DNA from: Triangularia verruculosa
Taxonomy: Eukaryota; Ascomycota; Sordariomycetes; Sordariales; Podosporaceae
DNA length: 64,000 nt
Assembly (NCBI GenBank): GCA_033296885.1
Contig: MU863929.1
Span: 62,001-126,000, forward strand
Direction of reading: 5' to 3'
Below the pieces are notes generated by a model, which worked only from the letters and a program-made list of their open reading frames with translations, ran no database searches and was not told the origin of the DNA. Made by a program: the position numbers and the translations under genes. This document shows, in pieces, positions 34,389-44,628 of the stretch. The number at the start of each line of letters is the position of its first letter. Within the stretch, counting starts at the first letter, position 1.

Positions 34389-35427
34389 GCTGGCCAGGAG
34401 CTGGCAGCGATTATTTTTGCAAGGCATCAATCAGGAGCGAACTGACGGGATGGCATAGGCATAACAGGGCATCATCTCGGTCGAAACAGCAGGGGTTTAC
34501 GGGTTCATGGAAGGGCAATACATATCGTGAGTTTTGTTTCTGACAAGAGGAGCTAAAGATAGGAGATGTTCAACCCCTGACTATATCATCAGCTGCCAGC
34601 ACACACATACACTTTAGCGTGGACATCATCTTTGCCCAGCCTCAGTGGCGGGTGTTATTTTTGAAACGAACAATGGTCTGTACATACATCTATTCTGTCA
34701 TGTGAAATGTCCCCAATTATTGACGGTTCTTTCAGGTCTTGATCGGATGTTGTATCCATCAAGCCCGTATGTCAAGGTAAGTCGTCCGGGTTTGTGATTG
34801 CCAACTCGCCTTCCTGCTTCATTAGATCTGTGTCTCCAGTCTGTCAACCGTTCTCGCAAAGTGAGGATGATGAGGTTTGTGACGCAATGGGGTTGCTTTT
34901 AAGCTACAGGTAGGTGAATATCCGAGGAACGTAAGCCCAAATAGTTGATTTCTTTCTGGCACATTGATTTCACCGTTGTTTTCCAATCTATACGTCCAGT
35001 GTCGCCCTTGCATTTCTCGTAGCTTCAATCTAGCCCTATGCTTTATCGACCTCGGCCTTCCCGTTAAGAACTTGAATCACATCTCGCATAAGTTGCGACA
35101 GCTACACCGAAACCGTAAGCTGATAATTCCAGAAGCTCAGCCCAAGGCTTGTTGATGCCCAGGTCTGATGCAAGCCGAGATTACTCACAATGGAAGCTCA
35201 GACTAGCTATCATATCCTTCTTCTTCTTGTTGTCCAAGCAAGACCTTTTGTCAATTGCCGAGATAAAACTTCACCAGACACCCTTTGCAAGACGTCCGAG
35301 CAGCTCTAAAAGCGCTATCTTAAGAAAACACACTTCGCCCAGCACATGCCTTGAAACTCGAGGTATTATCATTCAACAAATGGTAATACATGCTACCTAT
35401 CTACACCCACATCCACAAGCCGGCGCC
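34389..35427. other. Convergent 3' spacer, SPF31-like / SYO1
   Basis: 1 kb between two stop codons. Only short random frames; no RNA gene or repeat recognised. Confidence 0.45.
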
Positions 35428-37598
35428 CTACCTCATAGCCATAGCCTTCTCATTTAGAACCCTCCCCTCCTTCTTCTCCCCCCTTCTACCTTCCTTCCCC
35501 TCCTTCGGCGCATGCGTCTTCTTATACTTCAAGAACCTCACCAGATTCAACACCGCCTCATCCGCCTTATCCCTCAGCTCACTGTGCGTCTTCTTATTGA
35601 TCGTCTTCGTCAACGCCCGCAGCTTCGGCAAGAACTCCTCCAGTTGCTTGTAGAACCCATCCTTCCAGAACACCTCCTTGTCATGTTCCGTGTTCTCGTC
35701 GCCGTAGATGTCAAAGATCTGGTTAACGGCCTCAATGACATCAGCTGGCTGAATGGTCTTGTCTTGCTCAGAGCTCTGAAGCAGAGTGATCAAAAAGACG
35801 CCAATCTCGCGGTTAAGGTCAATGGGCGCTGGGTTCCTAGCCAACGAACCGAGGACTCCAACGCACTTGACGCCCAAGCCCTGAAGAGGGTCAACCTCCT
35901 CTCCTTCTGCTGGCTTTGGCTGAGACTTGGCAGCTTGGTACAGCGCCATAAACTTGCGGTGTTGCCCTTGGGTCAATGGCACGTTTGCACCGAGACTACG
36001 AGCAATAGCCCAGGCAAGGCTGGTTATTTGGGTGGCGAGGTTGATGTCAGCACTGTCAGCCTCGACGATGGGAGTGATGGCCTTGACCCAGATCTTTTTA
36101 GCAGCCGGGTACCAAGCATCGTAAACGTTCGAGTTCTCGCCTTCGGAGAAGTCGATACACGAGACAGTCCAGGCAATGTTGTTGAGGGCCGCCAAAGCGT
36201 GCGATTGAATGGCGAGATTTTCTTCACTGTCCAAGGGAATGTTGGATAGACGGACAAGCTGGGGGATGGCCTGCTGTATGTATGCGCCAAGTGTTGGGAG
36301 GTCTTCCAAATCACCAGAGTCTAATGGGTCGTCGGCGCCTGTTACTTTCTCCATGTCGGCTTCCAGATCACCGATATCGTTATCGTCTTCCTCTTCGTCC
36401 TTGTCCTCATCCATGTCGTCATCCTCGTCATCGTCATCTTCCTCCTTGTCCTCATCGTCATCACCGCCTGCGTTGGAACCTACATCTACATCCATGACAT
36501 CGTCAATCTCGGCCTTGTCCTCGATTCCATTCCACTCATTGTCGTCCTTTGGCTGAGAACGATTGCCTTTCTCAAGAGTTTCTTGCAGATCGGCACCAAT
36601 GGATGCAAGAATCTCTAGGGCTAATAAGGTGACAGCTGCCTGGTCAGCACTGCCGTTGGCGACGGCGCTCGACGAAGGTACATGCTCCAGGGCGCGAGTA
36701 AGTGGGGTGATAAGAACAGCATCACAGGCGCCGTCCTTTCCGGGGCTGTGATCAAGCCACTGCAGTGAGGAGAAGACGTTGTGAAGAACGCCGCACGCCA
36801 TCACTGATCTTGGCCCTGCTCCTGACGCAAGCTTGAGGAGGACGTCGTAACACCTGGTCTCCTGATCGTTCGTCATGGCTTGCCCCAGCTCGAGATTGTC
36901 TTCCGAGAGTGTTGTTAGGCAGGAAAGAGTTTCCTTGTAAATCGCTTGTGGTGTAGCCTCTGAAGCGGCGAGACGGAAGAGGAAGCGGAGGATGGTTTGC
37001 TTGGCAATGATACTGGTCACGATCTCCTCACCAGCCATGCCAAGGAGATTGAGTAGGATGAGAAGTGATGTTGTGATATCCCACACAATGCCCTGCTTTG
37101 CCTTGGTGAGCTTGGAGAAAGCAGGCTCAGTTGATGTGAGGCTGTCCAGAATCTATCGCAAGGTTAGCTCTGACCAAATGATATGAAGTGGACGTGGACT
37201 CATACAGCTTTGGCAGCATGTTCAATGGCAGTCAAGATGTCGCGTCTGTGCAAGTGAACACAGAAATCGGCATCCTCTTCTTCGGCGAGAACCTTGAGAA
37301 TTTCCCAACCAGCAGCCCGGCTGTCGATGCTGTCGTCTGTGAGCGTCTCGGTGAGAACAATGTGAACGACCTGCTCCCTGAGAAGCAGCTTTCTGGTCTT
37401 GGCATCTTGAACAATGTTGGCAATGGCGCCAGCAGCCTGGGTCCGATATTTGGCCTCAGGGTGCTTGAGATCCTTGAGGATAGGAAGAATCTTGCTGTCA
37501 CGAAGCTTGGCGAGCTCAGGATCAGATGGTGGTTTTGAAGCCCTCGCAAGAGGGTCCGCGCGACTGGCACGCACTCTGTTTCTTCTTGCCTTCGCCAT
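35428..37598 (-). CDS. SYO1: SYO1, ribosomal protein L5/L11 import adaptor (HEAT/ARM)
   Basis: Two exons: 37598-37206 and 37152-35428, with intron 37205-37153 (GTATGA, branch GCTAAC, acceptor GATAG), giving 705 aa. The N-terminus is basic (MAKARRNRVRASRADPLARA), fitting the importin (Kap104) recognition signal known for Syo1. ARM/HEAT helices follow (AGAIANIVQDAKTRKLLLRE, DSRAAGWEILKVLAEEEDAD). An acidic loop of Asp/Glu runs lies in the middle of the protein, then further HEAT repeats. Syo1 binds uL18/RpL5 and uL5/RpL11 co-translationally and carries them to the nucleus for 5S RNP assembly. The first exon closely resembles the well-studied Chaetomium protein. The C-terminus is Lys-rich. Confidence 0.95.
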
Positions 37599-38342
37599 GT
37601 CTAATGTTTGAGTTCAAGAGAGAGATTGCTGGATATATCGCCTGCAAAAATCTCAAGAAATCTCTTCAGTGAAGAAAGTAAATAAAATGCAAACGGTTGT
37701 CGCAACAACTTGTGGAAAAGCTGTGAAAAGCTCTTCTACCCCACATTCGTCCCCCGCCATCCACACAAATCGAACCCTTGTCCATGCTACAGCTCTAGGG
37801 TCGGCCACGAAGTACCCTTTGCGACATGCGACAGGTATTAACTTTCACGCGAGTGAAGCTGAGCCACTGCGATCCGAGATGCGACATGTCAATCTCGGTT
37901 CCGAAGAGCTCATAGATCTGGGCTCCGTGACACACGGTCACACATCATCAGAGGCTAACGTCGCGATCAAGACCACAAGTCGCATTTCCAGAAGTACATC
38001 CATCGGCCGCTAGAATCTCCAGGGGTTCGTTGATGCCGGACATGACAGCCCTGTAGGTGGGGCCCCGCGCTGGGTCTTGGCTTTAGCGAGCCACGTTTCA
38101 GCGACGTCAACCCACCTACGTACTTGTCATTGGAGCTTGGGGTCTTGATATCAAGCTCCCACTCGCCATTGTTCAGCTACTCCTCTCACCAACCTGTGAC
38201 ACGAACATACCGGGTACACGGATGACCAATGTCGGCCTGTATCCATTGCGACATTGAGTGAGATGCGGTTTCGCGCACGCCGACCACCATCTCATCGGCT
38301 ACAAGTCTGAGCTACTTCATACCGTGATACATAAAGAGCAAG
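37599..38342. promoter_or_regulatory. Divergent promoter SYO1 / glycosyltransferase-like gene
   Basis: 744 bases between head-to-head ATGs. The hexamer GCGACA occurs at about 37821, 37828, 37881 and 38248, twice inside TGCGACATG. An open frame at 37669-38013 (+) has no recognisable feature. Confidence 0.45.
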
Positions 38343-40573
38343 ATGGGACTTTTCACGAACAACGACGATGCCATGGTGAAGAAAGATGATGATCTCAAGC
38401 GGGGGAAAGCGCTCCCAACACGCGCACCATGGGCACCTTCTTCAACACCTAGAACGCCTCCGCGCAAGACGATCAAGCGGCTTGCGATCGTCTTGGTCGT
38501 GGGATTCTTCGTATATTTGTTTATCAGGAATCTACCACCAATGGATGGCCAGGTACGCAGAGATTACCGGCACCCGAGATACGGGGATCGCAAGCCGCCA
38601 GGCAAGCAACCTGGCCCGATGCCGAAGATGAAGCCTCCACCGCCTGAGCGGCCACCGGAGAAGCCAGTCATAAAGGATATTCCCAGCGAGAAATCTCCTG
38701 CCGTTACGTCGCCTTCAACAGTTGCTGCCGCTGTCAGTGCCAGGGCATATGATGGTCCGATTTACTTTCGAAAACTCGCTGCGACACTACAGGCCATCGA
38801 GAGCAGCACGAGCGGGTATAGCGCGGTAAATAAGAATGTGCTGTTTGCCGCTGCTAGTTTGAAGAGCGCATCTGTCTTGCTTCCTATGGCTTGCAAAATG
38901 GGGACTGAGCTCCGCAACTATGTGCACTTTGCGTTGATGGGTGGCAGCGAGATCGATTTGGAGGAGCTTCGAGCTGTTAACGGCATTGACGAGTCCTGCC
39001 AGATCATTTTCCATGGTAGGAAATCACATGCTTGCTCAATAATGTGAACGTGCTGACTCGAGGTATGCTGTTAGACGCAAGACCTGACTATGCCGCAACA
39101 TCGACTATCAGCCGACTAGAGACTTGCGCCTCTCGTGGCTTATGTGAGGTCCCTTTCCAACCTGTCTAGAAGCTGGCATTTTAACACTCCGGTAGATCAC
39201 ATCTACAAGTATATGCACCCCCAGGTGCTATTTCTTGATGCTTCTGGTGCCGAAGAGCACTATTTCCTTGACGGTATTCGCAAGCAAGCAGACGCCTCCG
39301 GTGTTCCTGTCATTGACTTGGCCAAAAACGCTTACTCGCGGTTATCCTGGATGACCAAGCTGGATGCCTCATCGTTGGCAGCTTGGAATAGGGTTAGCAT
39401 TGATATCCTAATTCATGCGCCACCTGGCGGCTCAGGCAGCCTCATTCGATTACTTCGATCACTGTCAGCAGCTGATTTCTCCGCGGGCCCAACTCCTCAC
39501 CTAACCATCGAGCTTCCTAATGATATCGACCGAGCTACAACGGAGTTCTTGAGGGACTTCAGTTGGCCACCAGTTCGCGCACATAGCCCTTCCAATGTGC
39601 GCCAGTTAACGCTTAGGCATCGCATCTATCGGACCAGGCTGACCGAGGAGGAAAGCTCTGTTCGCCTTCTCGAGTCTTTTTGGCCGGCTGTGCCCCGATA
39701 CTCTCATGTGCTGGTATTGTCACCTAACGTACAACTTTCACCTGGCTTTTATCACTGTAAGCTCCCCCGTTACTTTTCTTTTTGTTTTGGTGCTAACATC
39801 AGCTAGACCTTAAATTCACATTGCTTGAATATCTATACTCCACCGCTTCGCTTCTTCAAAGCTGGGACTCGCGTCTCCTCGGCATCAGCTTGGATCTACC
39901 CACCACAACATTGCTAGATAACTCAAAGTCATTCGCTCCACCTGCCGCTAAACCTTTGAAGCAGGCAAAAGACGCCAAGAAGCCATCACTGGCCTCTCAA
40001 ACTCCCAGCTCAACCCCCTTCCTCTGGCAAGCACCTAATAGCAACGCCATGCTCTACCTCGGCACGAAATGGACGGAGCTCCATTCTCTTGTGTCTAACA
40101 CCATCGAACACCAGCACTCTACCCAGTCCCCATCCACTTTTTTCACTGCCAAAACTGTCAGCAAGAGGTACCCCTCCTGGCTAGAACATGCCATGAGACT
40201 GGCGAGAGCAAAGGGGTATTTTGCGCTGTATCCTAGTGAGGCGACGGCGAGGTACCTGGCTACGACACATAACGAGCTATTCAAAGCTCCAGAGGAATAT
40301 GAAAAGGAGCTTCGACAGGATGATGGCGCTGGAGAAGAGATTAGACTTACGTCTGGACCGCTGTTGGAGACGGTGAAGTTGCTTGGATTTGACGAGATGC
40401 CTATCGTGAATTGGGAGGGGAAGGAAACTGGGTTGGAGAGGTTAGATGGTGGAGCTGGAGAGTTCGTGAGGGAGTTCAGGAAGGCGATTGGGGGAAGGTG
40501 TGAAACGTGGGAGGGACCGGATGTTGGGGAGAGGTTGAAAATCGAGGATTTGTTCTGCTTGAGGGGAGAGTGA
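38343..40573 (+). CDS. Type II membrane protein, fungal glycosyltransferase-2-like
   Basis: Four exons: 38343-39015, 39075-39143, 39196-39756 and 39807-40573, giving 689 aa. Donors are GTAGGA, GTGAGG and GTAAGC. The 69-nt second exon restores a continuous sequence (CQIIFHDARPDYA and SRGLYHIYKYMHPQ). A short basic cytosolic tail is followed by one membrane anchor at about residues 43-60 (IKRLAIVLVVGFFVYLFI). Then come a Pro-rich stem (residues 80-115) and a long lumenal domain with LFAAASLKSASVLLPMACKM, RLSWMTKLD, SLIRLLRSLSAADFS and RYSHVLVLSPNVQLSP. This conserved fungal protein is usually annotated as a glycosyltransferase 2; substrate and product are unknown to me. Probably Golgi. Confidence 0.8.
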
Positions 40574-40951
40574 TTATCTTTTGGGTCATAGTTTTGGGGT
40601 GGTCTTCTTGGTTATATATGACGATAACGGCACTAATTCGGCCTAAGCGGTTTTTTTTGGTTCAATCTGAGCATTATCTCTTCTATTCAGACTATCTCTA
40701 TCTCTTCGCCTGAGCATTTCTACCTTACTGTCTGAGCTCTAACAAGATATACCAAGGTTAGATCAAAAGGCTGCATCTATTATCTGAGCATAAGATGGAT
40801 AGATCAAGGGCGGCCTAGGAGTCCACTCAGCTCAGACTGAGGATAGTGGCGCTAGGCTACAACCGTGTCGGGAAATGTATCAACAAATCGGGATCATCAT
40901 CTTCATTACTGCGTTAACCTCATATTCAAGCCATGTACCATACCCAATACT
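40574..40951. other. Convergent 3' spacer
   Basis: AT-rich spacer with several TCTGAGCATT/CTGTCTGAGC-like short repeats between about 40660 and 40800. No gene seen. Confidence 0.4.
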
Positions 40952-41678
40952 TCACTCATCAGCACCCTCATTCAGTTTGTTAATGACCAACAACGACACG
41001 CAAGCACCGACGATACACAGCGCTATGCAAGCCATCACCTATTATCTTGTTAGCATCTCACCCTGCACCCTTTCCCCAGATGGAACTCACAGTCTGCGTC
41101 TTCCATCCCGACTGCACAATCGCCGCCCGCCTACTGTACTTATTCACCGTTTCTGTCGCCCGCATCAGCACCCTAACCCTCTCGCCATATTTTTAGTACT
41201 CACTTATATAATTCGCCAACCCAACTCCCAAACAACTCACACTCAACGCCCAAAACACCGCCCCTAATGGATACGCCATCTTCAACTCCGTCTCTGTCGC
41301 TGTCTTCCTTAGGTGGAAACTCAGGACGATGGCGACAGAGACGATGGCCATGTAAATTGATAGCCGGAGGTAAGAGAGAAAGGTGCGCTCATTGGCGCAG
41401 TGGTCGCGGCAGTCGGAGGATTCGTTGTTGAATATTAGGGGGCCGAAGAGGGGCGGGAGGCAGAAGGCGCGGGTGAGGGGGTCGTTGCTGTGAGTGAGTG
41501 AGCAATTTGTCAAATTAGACAGTGCGTGGCGAGGTCACATGAGAGGTGATGGATGGGAGAAAAGTGAGAATTACTCTGTAACCTGATGAACGTCCACCGG
41601 TCTGGTGAGTGAAGCCAGTGGCCCTGCGCAGCATAGATTTGACCGGGTGAGGTCTTCTTCGTCTATTCTGTTATCCAT
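40952..41678 (-). CDS. DUF202 small membrane protein (four exons)
   Basis: Reconstructed from exons 41678-41575, 41487-41204, 41152-41091 and 41038-40952, giving 178 aa. Donors are GTAATT, GTGAGT and GTGAGT; acceptors are CACAG, GACAG and AATAG. All phases agree. The DUF202 signature CANERTFLSYLRLSIYMAIVSVAIVLSF gives the first membrane segment. The second is PLGAVFWALSVSCLGVGLANYI, continued across introns by KTVNKYSRRAAIVQSGWKTQ. The third (MACIALCIVGACVSLLVIN) lies in the last exon. Three short helices and the RERT/NERTFL motif are typical of DUF202 proteins, including the Vtc1-like and yidH-like members. Function is unknown. A five-codon upstream ORF overlaps the start (ATG 14 bases upstream). 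Confidence 0.85.
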
Positions 41679-42120
41679 GGCTGGCTTGTCATCTAGAGGG
41701 GTGAAAGGAGCGCTAGAGAGGCCTGGATAAGTGGAAGATATGATCGGATTCTTATTTCATAAGCTTGGGGTAAGTTTGCATAAGTCTATGAACATGACGC
41801 CATCGTGGGCTTGAGTGAGAACCTTGGTGGTGGTTGTTTGTTGCAATAGGTGGGGGCGAGCGGGGGTCATCCTTGATAACCCTAACCCATCTTATCGGCC
41901 GTCTTATCAAAAATAGCGGGGCACGCGTTGGGTTTTAATTAGTGCCGTTTCTGCCTGCGCGACCTGACGCGACTCGGGAAGCAGCAAAGACGAAACGCGT
42001 CTTCTGGTTTAATTCACCTCCCAAGCATTTTGAACGTTGTTGACTTGACTGCGATACCACCCCCGCCATTCGCTTTCTTTACTCCATACCACAACAACAA
42101 GAACAAAAGATCAGAACAAC
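41679..42120. promoter_or_regulatory. Divergent promoter DUF202 gene / RPA2
   Basis: 442 bases. It contains TTATC sites at about 41892 and 41905 and an ACGCGT (MluI-box-like) sequence at about 41924 and 41996, the latter of interest for a replication gene because ACGCGT is the core of MBF-type cell-cycle boxes. Confidence 0.5.
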
Positions 42121-43105
42121 ATGGGTATGTTATCATGATCAAAAAGACAACCTTGACAGGCTGAGACTAATGTAATGGCAGCATCATACGGCGGCTACCA
42201 AAGAACAGGCTACGGCGCCCAAGGCGGCGATGAGGGCGGCGGCTTCATGAGCGGTTCCCAGCAAGGCAGCCAGGGTCAATCAAAAAGAGTATGCCCTTCC
42301 ATACCCCCTCCCATCATCCAACTTCCACAAGCTAACATCGTACCTTCACAAACAGAGCACAATCGACGAGTACCTCCGCCCAGTAACCATCAAGCAAATC
42401 CTCGACGCCAAAGCCGGTTATTCGGAATCCGAGATCGCCGTCGACGGCTTTGCTGTCAGCACAGTCACCCTCGTCGGCCAAGTCCGCTCCGTTAACCCCC
42501 AAACCACAAACATAACCTACAAAATTGACGACGGCACTGGCGGCACCATCGACGTCAAGAAATGGGTCGACCTCGAAAAGTCGGAATCCGGCGCCGAAAC
42601 CCCCTTCAGCCTCGACACCTGGGTCCGCGTTCTCGGCAGATTGACGAGTTTCAACGGCAAGATTCACGTCGGCGCGCATCACGTTAGGGTGATTGACGAT
42701 TACAACGAGGTCAGCTACCATCTGTTGGAGGCTACATATGTGCACCTGTGTATTTCACGGGGGCTTCCTGGGGGTCCCTGGCCACATAAGGAAGGTGCTG
42801 TTGGTGGTGGTGGGCATGGTGGAGGGGACTCGGACAGCATGTTTATTGATGGCGGGAATGGATACGGGACTGCCAGTGGTGCGGGGGGTGATTCTAGGGT
42901 GGCGTCTTGTTCAAGACAGGCGAAGTCGCTTTATCAGTTCATGCAGAGTGACCCCAGGTCGATAGAGGGGATCAACATCGCTGATGTGATGGGTGCCTCG
43001 GGGATGAGTAAGAGGGATATCCTGGCGGCGGCGGACGAGTTGCTGGGCAATGGTATCGTCTATACCACGGTAGATGACGAGACGTGGGCTATTCTGGAGA
43101 CATAG
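42121..43105 (+). CDS. RFA2: Replication protein A 32-kDa subunit (RPA2/RFA2)
   Basis: Three exons: 42121-42124, 42182-42288 and 42356-43105, giving 286 aa. Exon 1 is only ATG plus G (intron 42125-42181, GTATGT...GGCAG), so the protein starts MASYGGYQRTGYGAQ. The Gly/Ser/Gln-rich N-terminus is the usual phosphorylated region. The OB-fold covers about residues 60-180 (STIDEYLRPVTIKQILDA, VTLVGQVRSVNPQTTNITYK, IDDGTGGTIDVKKW, VRVLGRLTSFNGKIHVGAHH). A Gly-rich linker leads to the C-terminal winged helix (SIEGINIADVM, MSKRDILAAADELLGNG), which binds repair factors. It is part of the single-stranded DNA-binding heterotrimer in replication and repair. Confidence 0.95.
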
Positions 43106-43612
43106 TGAGGTCCGGATTTGGAAGACATGTACGGCATAGCGTAGAGCGAGATATGATGCATGGTGAGGGATACCACGGCGCCAGGTTTTTGGCAAATTAC
43201 TTTTATTACCTCATGGTAGAGTTGGGCATAATTCTCAAGGTGTTTTGATTTGGAGCCACTCATATGATCAATTGCAGGTGTTCAGTCTGGGTTATTGCTA
43301 CTACTATCTAGGTGGTAGATGCCGACCTAACCGTCATAGGAAAGCACATAAAATCAGGCCGAAAGCAAAAAACTAATTAGCAAAACAAAAGGCATCAAGT
43401 CAACCTGCCGGAGCCAATATGTTGAGTATGGCGCGCAACATGTAAGCAAACACCCTCCCTTTCAGAATCTTCAAAATTCCAGGTTATCATCGGTTGAGTT
43501 GATCAACCAAGTTCAGAAGCAAACAAAGCAAAAAAGCAAGAAACAGACGCACCAGAAAACCATATCCTCCACCCAAAACATCACCTCCTCTCTCATCTAT
43601 TAATTCAAAATC
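43106..43612. other. Convergent 3' spacer RPA2 / GNAT
   Basis: 507 bases between two stops; no feature recognised. Confidence 0.4.
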
Positions 43613-44628
43613 TCAACCAACAACCCTCCCCCCCTTCCTCCCCCCCTCCTTCCCCTTCCCCATCGCGCCAGGTTCTCTGACCATGACACTCAACCTCACC
43701 GGCCACCTCCCCCTCTTCAGATAAATCTCTTTTTTGATCTCAAACCCGAACTTCTTGTAGTACTCGTTATTCACGGCGCTGCTCGACTCGAGGTACATCT
43801 GCTTGCCCTCCCGATCGGCCTTCATCATCCCGTCCCTCAGCAGCTTTCCCCCCAGCCCGCGGCCTTGCGACCGGGGCTTGGTGCCGAGGTAGACGAGATA
43901 CCAAACGTCGTTTTCCTTCTCCGGGCCGAGGACTTCCCTCTTGGTGTCGTGGAGCAAGGGGAGGATCTCGTCAAAGAGGCGGCGTTTCCCTTCGGGGCAG
44001 AGCTGGAAGTGAAGGCGCCAGAGGCCGGAGCGGAAGTGGGTTAGGTACGAGTCTAGGGAGGGGGGCGGGTGCGGGCCGGTGGGGGGTACCCTTTTCTTTC
44101 TGTTAACAATGGTTATGAAAAAAAGGAAGGGGGGGGTACTTACCAAAGGGCTACGCTGTCAAAGTCCTCGCCTACGGTGGTGACGAGTCCGCCGCCGATG
44201 CAGTGGGATGCGACGGTGTAGGTTAGGATGTCGACGTGTAAATTCCACTTTGACTCGGGGGTCGGCTTTGAGGAGGTTAACCCGCCCACCCAAGTAAACC
44301 CTACACTGGAACCAGACGAGGCTGTTGTCTCGCTGCTGCTGTCGTGGTCGTTGGGGGTTGAGACGGGGGGGTTGCTCTCGATGTCAACCAGATACCTCGC
44401 GTAGTCATCCGCCTGGAACGCGTGCGCCAGGCTGAGGGCTGCCTCGCGGCATTCGTGGGATTGCACGGTGCGGACTTGGGTGTTCCATGCTGCCGGGAGG
44501 AGGGAGCGTTTGGTTAGGGTCGCGACGACTTTCACGCTCCCTCCGGTTTGGGAGGGGGTGGTGGCGGTGGTGGTGGGGGGATTGGTCGTTGTTGTTGTTG
44601 TTGTTGTGGTAGTAGTAAACGTCGCCAT
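43613..44628 (-). CDS. GNAT-family N-acetyltransferase with poly-Thr N-terminus
   Basis: Two exons: 44628-44144 and 44090-43613, with intron 44143-44091 (GTAAGT, acceptor GAAAAG), giving 320 aa. The nearer acceptor (AACAG) would create an in-frame stop, which fixes the choice. After Met-Ala-Thr-Phe comes a run of 11 Thr encoded by a microsatellite. The GNAT core has beta4 DVWYLVYLGTKP, the acetyl-CoA loop RSQGRGLGGKLL (Q/RxxGxG/A type), the following helix and the C-terminal YLESSSAVNNEYYKKFGFE segment. Such fungal GNATs acetylate small molecules or proteins; the substrate is not predictable here. A C-terminal Lys/Gly/Arg tail follows. Confidence 0.85.
44578..44618 (-). repeat. Coding trinucleotide microsatellite (poly-Thr)
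   Basis: GTT/TTG repeats on the plus strand (ACA/ACT/ACC on the coding strand) encode 11 consecutive Thr residues at positions 5-15 of the GNAT protein. Confidence 0.85.
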
